In this document: in pieces, positions 1 through 4,441 of the stretch
Layout of the letters: each line of letters opens with the position of its first letter
Numbering within the stretch: position 1 is the first letter of the stretch
Assembly (NCBI GenBank): GCA_946887065.1
Contig: CAMPKL010000244.1
Coordinates: 1-6,182 of the forward strand
Reading direction: 5' to 3'
Source: an uncultured Bryobacterales bacterium
GTDB taxonomy: Bacteria; Acidobacteriota; Terriglobia; Bryobacterales; UBA6623
Length of the DNA stretch: 6,182 bases
The notes under the pieces: model-generated
What the model was told of the DNA's origin: nothing
Databases searched by the model: none
Seen by the model: only the letters and a program-made list of their open reading frames with translations
Translations under genes and position numbers: made by a program

Positions 1-714
1 GTTCCGCACCGCGTCAGCATCGAGTTTGGCGCCGCACGATGCGATCGCCTGGTCCAAAGTTGATTCGGAATCGCGAATCGAGCCGTCGCCCGCCAACGCG
101 ATGGCCACCAAGGCGTCGTCGTCGGCCTCCACTCCTTCCTGCGTGCAAATCCAGCGCAGCCGGTCGACGACTTGATCCAGGTCTACCGTGCGGAACTGGA
201 AGCTCTGGCAGCGCGAGTGGATGGTCGCCGGGATCGCTTGCGGTTCCGTCGTGCAAAGCACGAAAACGACCCATTCGGGCGGCTCTTCGAGCGTCTTGAG
301 CAGCGCGTTGAAGGCGTCCGTGGTGATCTGATGCGCCTCGTCGATGATGAAGATCTTGAAGCGGTCTCGGGCCGGCCGGTAGCGCACGCTCTCGCGCAAT
401 TCGCGTATGTCGTCGATGCGCCGGTTCGAGGCGGCGTCGATCTCGACGACGTCAATCGTCGAACCCGCGGCAATCTCCTTGCAAACCGGATCGTCCGGGT
501 CAGGATTGCTGCTGGGACCGTCCGTGCAGTTCAGGCACATGGCCAGAATGCGGGCCATGGTGGTCTTTCCGGTCCCGCGGGGTCCAGAAAAGATGTAGCC
601 GTGTCCAATTCGATTCTGCTCGATCGCGTTGGCGATGGTCTGCTTGACGTGGTCTTGGCTGACAACGTCCGAGAACCGCTGGGGGCGGTACTTGCGGGCG
701 ATTACCTGGTACAT
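1..714 (-). CDS. dnaX: DNA polymerase III subunit tau/gamma, N-terminal part (runs off left edge)
   Basis: Encodes the AAA+ ATPase core of the replicative clamp loader, which opens and loads the beta sliding clamp and, as tau, links polymerases to the helicase. Only the first 238 codons are present; family members usually have about 550-650 residues, so the 3' part lies beyond base 1. Visible in order: N-terminal MYQVIARKYRPQRF, typical of DnaX; Walker A GPRGTGKT (residues 44-51); a zinc-knuckle region (60-78); DAASN (93-97); Walker B IFIIDEAH (121-128); LLKTLEEPP (138-146); sensor 1 TTEP (155-158); the SRC arginine finger (Arg168); and sensor 2 GSIRD (211-215). The zinc region is odd: Cys63 and Cys78 are kept, but the two middle cysteines are Asp72 and Asp75. 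The ATG at 714 is the only good start, because no ATG, GTG or TTG lies between it and an upstream in-frame TGA. No clear Shine-Dalgarno is seen. ffs lies 97 nt upstream on the same strand and may share its transcript. Identification is firm. Confidence 0.97.
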   Translation of the reverse strand, partial: MYQVIARKYRPQRFSDVVSQDHVKQTIANAIEQNRIGHGYIFSGPRGTGKTTMARILAMCLNCTDGPSSNPDPDDPVCKEIAAGSTIDVVEIDAASNRRIDDIRELRESVRYRPARDRFKIFIIDEAHQITTDAFNALLKTLEEPPEWVVFVLCTTEPQAIPATIHSRCQSFQFRTVDLDQVVDRLRWICTQEGVEADDDALVAIALAGDGSIRDSESTLDQAIASCGAKLDADAVRN

Positions 715-811
715 CGAAGAGCAGCCTAGCGAAGAGAAGTCAGCCTCAAGCCCCGAGGACGGCGCTCGACAAGTCGCATAGTATCACGCACCGGCTGGAA
801 GGTTTTGTAGA

Positions 812-912
812 GGGCTCCGGGTGGACCGCGGCACGCGGCAGAGACCGTTGCGGCTGCTTCCTTCCGGACCTGACCGAGTTGGCGGCGTACCACTGCACGG
901 CGCCCGGAACCC
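812..912 (-). ncRNA. ffs: Signal recognition particle RNA, small bacterial (4.5S-like) type
   Basis: RNA scaffold of the signal recognition particle. It binds the Ffh M domain and helps deliver ribosomes making membrane proteins to FtsY. On the minus strand, positions 875-852 contain the near-invariant Ffh-binding core, GGUCAGGUCCGGAAGG followed by AAGCAGCC, with the GGAA apical tetraloop and asymmetric internal loop. The ends pair: GGGUUCCGGG (912-903) against CCCGGAGCCC (821-812) gives a 10-bp stem with one G-U, which sets the approximate ends at about 101 nt. This length and single hairpin mean there is no Alu domain. Exact 5' and 3' ends could differ by several nucleotides. No hairpin-plus-U-tract terminator follows before dnaX, so the RNA may be cut from a longer ffs-dnaX transcript. 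The ffs-dnaX neighbourhood is seen in many bacteria. Confidence 0.95.
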
Positions 913-1029
913 AGTCCTCACCTTAACACGCCGGGAACGCATCTCCGGCCTAGGAAAGACCGCTCCCAGGACGAGTTAGGGCGGTTTGTTATAGTAATCA
1001 GGGCGGCCTCCGCGGGGAAGCGTCGCCGC

Positions 1030-1035
1030 AGGAGG
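1030..1035 (+). promoter_or_regulatory. Strong ribosome binding site fixing a TTG start
   Basis: A perfect AGGAGG lies 5 nt before the TTG at 1041. It is the best Shine-Dalgarno in the window and is why the 82-residue gene is started at this TTG rather than at the internal ATG at 1083, which would remove the MGRPSTSFQKRQRE opening. Confidence 0.8.
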
Positions 1036-1040
1036 GCTGA

Positions 1041-1289
1041 TTGGGAAGACCGAGCACTAGTTTCCAGAAACGTCAACGTGAAATGCTGAAGCGCGAGAAG
1101 CGCAAGGCGAAGGAAGAAAAGAAGGAAGAGCGGAGAGCATCCGGCGAAGCCGGCGGCGCCCCCATCGAGATGATGGACCCTGCAGACCTTGGTCTTCCTG
1201 GTCTGGAATCTATCCGCTCCGAAGAACACCGCGTGCCCGCCGAGATCCAAGCCGCACTTGAATTGGCTAAAGCAACCGCGGACAGATAA
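1041..1289 (+). CDS. Small highly charged protein of unknown function (82 aa)
   Basis: Function unknown. The first half (about residues 8-35) is dense in Lys, Arg and Glu (QKRQREMLKREKRKAKEEKK) and should form one long charged helix. A Gly/Ala hinge (36-41) follows, then an acidic, more ordinary half containing MMDPADLGLPGL and ending in a predicted helix, PAEIQAALELAKA. There is no signal peptide, membrane segment or cysteine. The opening MGRPSTSFQKRQRE recalls short conserved hypothetical proteins I associate with Acidobacteriota and some deltaproteobacterial genomes; this is from memory, not a search. The basic helix could bind nucleic acid or the ribosome, but that is only inference. The start is the TTG at 1041 because AGGAGG sits 5 nt upstream. 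It is divergent from ffs/dnaX and shares the 913-1040 spacer with them. Confidence 0.8.
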   Translation: MGRPSTSFQKRQREMLKREKRKAKEEKKEERRASGEAGGAPIEMMDPADLGLPGLESIRSEEHRVPAEIQAALELAKATADR

Positions 1290-1343
1290 GCCCTAGCTGG
1301 GCTTCCAGTCGCGGCTCATTTCTCCAAGCAGGCAAAACGCCTC

Positions 1344-1577
1344 ATGTTGGTTGGAACCGATTTTCTTTGGAAAGCGATGACCGTAGGTTCCCTACGGCAA
1401 CTGTTAGCCCAGTTTTCCGACCAAGATTGGATCTACGCAGACCGCAATGGCGACCTCGGCGTCATCCGCGCTGAGGATTTCTCTCACGAGAAAAATCGAG
1501 CCTATCCTGGCGACGCTGTGATCGATCTGATGACCGAACAGATTTCCACGCGCAAACGCGAGTCCCTCTCCGAGTAA
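1344..1577 (+). CDS. Small protein of unknown function (77 aa, or 66 aa from internal ATG)
   Basis: Not recognised. The sequence reads as a soluble small globular protein: a predicted amphipathic helix (VGSLRQLLAQFSD), then WIYADRNGDLGVIRAEDF, which looks like a beta hairpin, and a C-terminal helix (AVIDLMTEQIS). No signal peptide, cysteine pair or known catalytic motif is visible. Two starts are possible: ATG 1344, with only a distant AGG, or ATG 1377, with GGAAAG just 2 nt before it. The 66-residue form starts right before the conserved-looking helix, and I slightly prefer it, but neither has a good ribosome binding site. The gene lies 54 nt after the 82-residue gene, in the same reading frame and separated by that gene's TAA, so the two may be co-transcribed. 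It converges with the minus-strand 59-residue gene, with 24 nt between the two stop codons. Confidence 0.6.
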   Translation: MLVGTDFLWKAMTVGSLRQLLAQFSDQDWIYADRNGDLGVIRAEDFSHEKNRAYPGDAVIDLMTEQISTRKRESLSE

Positions 1578-1601
1578 ACGTGCATCGCCCGCCCGGACTG
1601 C

Positions 1602-1781
1602 TCATTCGTCGTCGCGGGCGGGTCCGGCCGGCGGGGACTGCGGTTCGGAAGAATCGTCGCCGGTTTGCCGCTCGCGTCCAAACGCCGCGGCGATAGCTTC
1701 GATCCTCTCGATCGCCAGGTTGACCCGGTCCAATTCAGCGCGAAGTTCTTTGATGGCCTCATGCAGCCTCTTGGTATCCAC
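1602..1781 (-). CDS. Small coiled-coil protein of unknown function (59 aa, GTG start)
   Basis: A short gene, easily missed because it is under 60 residues and starts with GTG. The product opens MDTKRLHEAIKELRAEL, and residues 6-33 carry hydrophobic residues at heptad-like spacing (Leu6, Ile10, Leu13, Leu17, Val20, Ile24, Ile27, Ile30), so a short amphipathic helix or coiled coil is likely. Residues 38-59 form a polar, disordered tail rich in Asp, Pro and Ser, ending ARDDE. No signal peptide or membrane segment is present. An in-frame TAG lies 9 nt upstream of the GTG, and no other start codon precedes the helix, so the start is well constrained. A GGAGGG lies upstream, but 19 nt away, too far for a normal ribosome binding site. 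Short helical proteins of this pattern occur in Acidobacteriota, from memory. An overlapping frame starting at ATG 1783 gives a protein without such structure and is judged a shadow. Confidence 0.65.
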   Translation of the reverse strand: MDTKRLHEAIKELRAELDRVNLAIERIEAIAAAFGRERQTGDDSSEPQSPPAGPARDDE

Positions 1782-1790
1782 ATACGGCTA

Positions 1791-1800
1791 ATCGGCCGAT
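1791..1800. repeat. Perfect 10-bp palindrome in divergent spacer (left)
   Basis: ATCGGCCGAT is its own reverse complement. It lies 10 nt upstream of the minus-strand GTG at 1781, within the 65-bp spacer between divergent genes. A second perfect 10-bp palindrome follows with its centre 17 bp away. A dimeric repressor or activator site is possible, but no known operator consensus is matched. Confidence 0.4.
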
Positions 1801-1807
1801 CCCTCCG

Positions 1808-1817
1808 CTACCGGTAG
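1808..1817. repeat. Perfect 10-bp palindrome in divergent spacer (right)
   Basis: CTACCGGTAG is its own reverse complement and lies 29 nt before the ATG at 1847. It differs in sequence from the left palindrome, so the two are not copies of one motif. A shorter 8-bp palindrome, CGGCGCCG (1835-1842), lies nearer the plus-strand start and is less notable at this GC content. Confidence 0.4.
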
Positions 1818-1846
1818 ACGCCTAGCGCAAACAGCGGCGCCGGGCG

Positions 1847-2254
1847 ATGATAGTCAGTAGGACGTCATTGGTGAAGTTGATCCGCCTAGTGCCGCTGGGA
1901 CTCGTTTTCCTTTGTCTGCCATTGCCGGCACAGCGCGACGCATCGCCGCGCGGAGCTCGCCAGATCGGCGAAGACCGTCAAAAAGATGCCCGAAAGCAGG
2001 CGAAGCGCGCCCAGCGGGAAGCTAAACAGCGCCAAAAGGAAGTGGCCCGCCAAATCGAACGGCGGGACAGCGAACGCCGTAGCGAAGCCAAGCAGCTGAC
2101 GAAGGCCCGAAAAAAGCAAGGCGAGCAAGTGGAAGCCCGCGCCGGTCAGCCTGAAAAACCGGCGGAGCCGCCTAAGACAGACGGACCGACTCGCGACCAG
2201 CCAAGCCCCCTCGAGAGACTACGCGGATATTCGGACTCCGATCCCAAGCAGTAG
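1847..2254 (+). CDS. Predicted exported, highly charged helical protein of unknown function (135 aa)
   Basis: Function unknown. The N-terminus is a Sec signal peptide: basic residues (Lys10, Arg13), a hydrophobic core (about 14-26, LVPLGLVFLCLPL) and a likely cleavage after LPA (residues 26-28). The mature part (29-135) is almost entirely Lys, Arg, Gln, Glu, Asp and Ala up to about residue 100 (for example KQAKRAQREAKQRQKEV), then a Pro-rich tail (EKPAEPPKTDGPTRDQPSP) and LERLRGY. It has no Cys, Phe or Trp and a single Tyr, so a compact folded core is unlikely; a long single helix or coiled coil is more likely. It probably acts in the periplasm or at the envelope. The start is uncertain: ATG 1847 has little ribosome binding site, while TTG 1868 and GTG 1871 follow AGGA (1859-1862) at 5 and 8 nt and would leave a compact 21-22 residue signal peptide. 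It lies 55 nt before lpdA on the same strand but is probably unrelated in function. Confidence 0.72.
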   Translation: MIVSRTSLVKLIRLVPLGLVFLCLPLPAQRDASPRGARQIGEDRQKDARKQAKRAQREAKQRQKEVARQIERRDSERRSEAKQLTKARKKQGEQVEARAGQPEKPAEPPKTDGPTRDQPSPLERLRGYSDSDPKQ

Positions 2255-2309
2255 AAGCGCTTGATGGTCTTTGTCCTGCCTTGCGTTGATACACTGGAAC
2301 CTTCGCTTT

Positions 2310-3704
2310 ATGGACTACGATGTTCTGATCCTCGGGAGCGGCCCCGGCGGTTACGTCGCCGCAATTCGCGCCGCGCAGCACGGCCTTAAGGTCGCCTGCA
2401 TTGAGAAAGACCCCAAGCTTGGCGGTACTTGCCTGTTGGTCGGTTGCATCCCGACCAAGGCCTACCTTCACTACGCCGACCTCTACGAAAACTTCAAGCA
2501 CAGCGCCGATTTCGGCATTGACCACGGCGCACTCACCGTCAACATGGCCAAGATGCGCGGCGAGAAGCAGAAGATCGTCGATAAGCATTCCGGCGGAATC
2601 GGCATGCTGTTCAAGAAGAACAAGGTCGAATCGATCACCGGATACGGCCGCCTGCTCGGCGGCGGCAAGGTCGAAGTCGAAGGCCCGAAGGGCAAGAGCG
2701 TCGTGCAAGCCAAGGCCATCATCCTCGCGACCGGCTCGCGGGCTCGAATGTTACCGGACTTGGAGCCGGATGCCGAGCGGATCCTCACCAACGTCGAAAT
2801 CCTCGAAATAGAATCCATTCCGAAATCGCTTGCCGTCATCGGCGGCGGCGCCGTCGGCATGGAGTTCGCCTCCGTGTTCAACAGCTTCGGCACGAAATGC
2901 ACTGTCTTCGAGATGTTGCCCCGCGTGTTGCCGCCCGAGGACGAGGACGTCTCCAAAGAGATCAAGAAGGCTTTCGAGAAACGCGGCATCGATATCCACG
3001 TCGACACCAAAGTCGAGTCGATCAAGAAGAACGCCAAGTCAGTCGCCCTGGAGTTCAAAGGCAAGGACGGCAAGCTGCAGAAGATGACCGTTGAAAGGTT
3101 GCTCGTCGCCGTCGGACGGGCGCCCAATACAGAAGACATCGGTCTAAAGAACACCAAAATCGTGCCCGACCGCGGGTTCATCAAAGTCGACGAGTACATG
3201 CGCACGTCCGAACCCGGCGTATACGCTATCGGCGACATCGTGGCCGGCACTCCGCAACTGGCGCACACGGCTTCGATGGAAGGCATTGTGGCTGCCGGAC
3301 ACATAGCCGGTAAGCCGGTAGAGCCGATCAACTACACGATGAACCCCAATGCGACGTACTGTGAGCCGCAGGTCGCCAGCGTAGGCCTCACCGAAAAGCA
3401 AGCGAAAGAGAAAGGCTATAAGGTGAAGGTTGGCAAGTTCCCCTTCGCGGGCAACAGCAAGGCCTCCATCCTCGGGGCGCACGGCGGCTTCATCAAAGTG
3501 GTCACCGACGAGACCTACGGCGAGATCCTCGGCGTACACATGATCGGGCCGCTGGTCACCGAGATCATTGCCGAGGCCGTGGTCGCCATGAAGTCCGAAG
3601 CGACCGTGGAAACGATGGTCAATACGATCCACGCGCACCCGACCTTGCCCGAGGCGATGCAAGACGCCTTCAACGCAGTGTCGGGGATGCAGATCAACGG
3701 GTAG
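2310..3704 (+). CDS. lpdA: Dihydrolipoyl dehydrogenase (E3)
   Basis: FAD-dependent enzyme that reoxidises the dihydrolipoyl group on E2 (or on the glycine-cleavage H protein) with NAD+, giving NADH; cytosolic, a homodimer in this family. The 464-residue product matches the family length of about 460-475. Visible: FAD-binding GSGPGG (residues 9-14); the redox disulfide GGTCLLVGCIPTK with Cys41 and Cys46; ATGS (140-143); the NAD-binding GGGAVG (178-183); the second flavin motif YAIGD; and the C-terminal catalytic pair His443 and Glu448 in HAHPTLPE, donated across the dimer. All key residues are present. The start is ATG 2310 because the family begins immediately before this beta strand (MDYDVLILGSGPGG). 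An upstream TTG at 2271 would add 13 non-family residues. The ribosome binding site is weak. lipB begins 3 nt after the stop, so this is the first gene of a lipoate-linked operon. Confidence 0.97.
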   Translation: MDYDVLILGSGPGGYVAAIRAAQHGLKVACIEKDPKLGGTCLLVGCIPTKAYLHYADLYENFKHSADFGIDHGALTVNMAKMRGEKQKIVDKHSGGIGMLFKKNKVESITGYGRLLGGGKVEVEGPKGKSVVQAKAIILATGSRARMLPDLEPDAERILTNVEILEIESIPKSLAVIGGGAVGMEFASVFNSFGTKCTVFEMLPRVLPPEDEDVSKEIKKAFEKRGIDIHVDTKVESIKKNAKSVALEFKGKDGKLQKMTVERLLVAVGRAPNTEDIGLKNTKIVPDRGFIKVDEYMRTSEPGVYAIGDIVAGTPQLAHTASMEGIVAAGHIAGKPVEPINYTMNPNATYCEPQVASVGLTEKQAKEKGYKVKVGKFPFAGNSKASILGAHGGFIKVVTDETYGEILGVHMIGPLVTEIIAEAVVAMKSEATVETMVNTIHAHPTLPEAMQDAFNAVSGMQING

Positions 3705-3707
3705 TCG

Positions 3708-4439
3708 ATGACGGCCATAGCCGCAGTTGAAACGCAAACACAATCGCAGCTCGCCGGCCAGGGCGGTCGGGCATGCTTGTGGCAGGATCTTGGCCGCGTC
3801 GATTATCGCGCCGCTTGGGATCTTCAACTTGAGCAAGTTGAGAAACTCAAGCGCGAGGGCGGCCAGGATCGCCTGTTTTTCGTCGAGCACCCGCACGTCG
3901 TCACCTTCGGCCGAAACGGCAAGGAAGAGAACCTGCTCGTTTCCTCGGACCGTTTGAACCAACTCGGCGTCGAATATCACGTGACGGATCGAGGCGGCGA
4001 CGTCACCTACCACGGACCGGGACAACTGGTCTGCTACCCGGTGATCGACCTGAAGCGTTGGAAGCGGGATGTCGGCGCCTATCTCCGCGCTTTAGAAGAA
4101 GTTTTGATTCTCACGCTTGCGGACTATGGCCTGGAAGGCCGCCGCGACCCCAGCGCCACGGGAGTCTGGGTCGGCGACGCCAAGGTCGCTGCGATGGGCG
4201 TACACCTAAGCCGCTGGGTCACGTCCCACGGCTTCGCGCTCAACGTGACCACGGATTTAGATTACTTCCGCTACATCGTGCCTTGCGGCCTCACGCGGCC
4301 GGTGACGTCCATGGAGCGACTGCTCGGTCAGACGCCGGACGTTAGCGAGTTACGAGACAGAATTCTGGAGCGCTTCGGGACAGTTTTCCGCCGCGCCATG
4401 ATTCCTAGCGGTTCAGACAGTATGGAGAAAGGGAGTTAG
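3708..4439 (+). CDS. lipB: Lipoyl(octanoyl) transferase LipB
   Basis: Transfers octanoate from octanoyl-acyl carrier protein to the lipoyl-domain lysine of E2 and H proteins, the first step of lipoate assembly; LipA then inserts sulfur. The 243-residue product carries the family signature RGGDVTYHGPGQ (residues 95-106) followed by YPVIDL, the catalytic lysine Lys159 in AKVAAMG, HGFALNV, and the catalytic Cys193 in IVPCGL. The catalytic pair is therefore complete. The core begins near CLWQDLGRVDY (residue 23), so starting at ATG 3708 gives a polar N-terminal extension of about 22 residues; TTG 3777 is an alternative start. The ATG is favoured by its position 3 nt after lpdA's stop, suggesting translational coupling, although no Shine-Dalgarno is evident. 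It is sandwiched between E3 and E2, whose lipoyl domain is its expected substrate. Confidence 0.96.
   Translation: MTAIAAVETQTQSQLAGQGGRACLWQDLGRVDYRAAWDLQLEQVEKLKREGGQDRLFFVEHPHVVTFGRNGKEENLLVSSDRLNQLGVEYHVTDRGGDVTYHGPGQLVCYPVIDLKRWKRDVGAYLRALEEVLILTLADYGLEGRRDPSATGVWVGDAKVAAMGVHLSRWVTSHGFALNVTTDLDYFRYIVPCGLTRPVTSMERLLGQTPDVSELRDRILERFGTVFRRAMIPSGSDSMEKGS
4431..4435 (+). promoter_or_regulatory. Ribosome binding site of the E2 gene inside the end of lipB
   Basis: GGGAG lies 6 nt before the E2 ATG (4442) and overlaps the last codons of lipB, whose TAG ends at 4439. The 2-nt gap and the internal ribosome binding site suggest coupled translation of lipB and E2. Confidence 0.7.
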
Positions 4440-4441
4440 TC

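Noticed and set aside
172..729. Plus-strand open frame of 185 codons opposite dnaX
   Set aside because: It is the antisense shadow of dnaX, whose minus-strand frame carries all AAA+ motifs; the opposite frame shows no domain pattern.
918..1250. Minus-strand open frame of 110 codons over the small 82-residue gene
   Set aside because: The opposite plus frame has a perfect AGGAGG and a coherent charged protein; the minus frame would also run into the 5' end of the SRP RNA.
1290..1302. Small hairpin GCCC-tagct-GGGC after the 82-residue gene as a terminator
   Set aside because: Only a 4-bp stem and no T-run follows.
1588..1622. Inverted repeat CCCGCCCG / CGGGCGGG between the convergent genes as a terminator
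   Set aside because: The stem is 8-9 bp with a loop of about 19 nt, there is no T-tract on either strand, and the right arm lies in coding sequence; at this GC content it may be chance.
1502..1783. Minus-strand frame of 93 codons starting at ATG 1783
   Set aside because: Its product lacks heptads or domains, and it overlaps both the GTG-started 59-residue gene in another frame and the end of the 1344-1577 gene.
2261..2295. Sigma-70-like promoter before lpdA (TTGATG, TACACT)
   Set aside because: The two hexamers are 23 bp apart, far from the normal 16-18, and other pairings in the spacer match poorly; a promoter is likely in this spacer but I cannot place it.
2271..2309. Earlier TTG start for lpdA adding 13 residues
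   Set aside because: The added residues precede the conserved family start MDYDVLILGSGPGG and no ribosome binding site supports the TTG.
2483..4025. Long minus-strand open frames (282 and 293 codons) opposite lpdA and lipB
   Set aside because: They are by-products of strong codon bias in the real plus-strand genes; no domain or start signal supports them.
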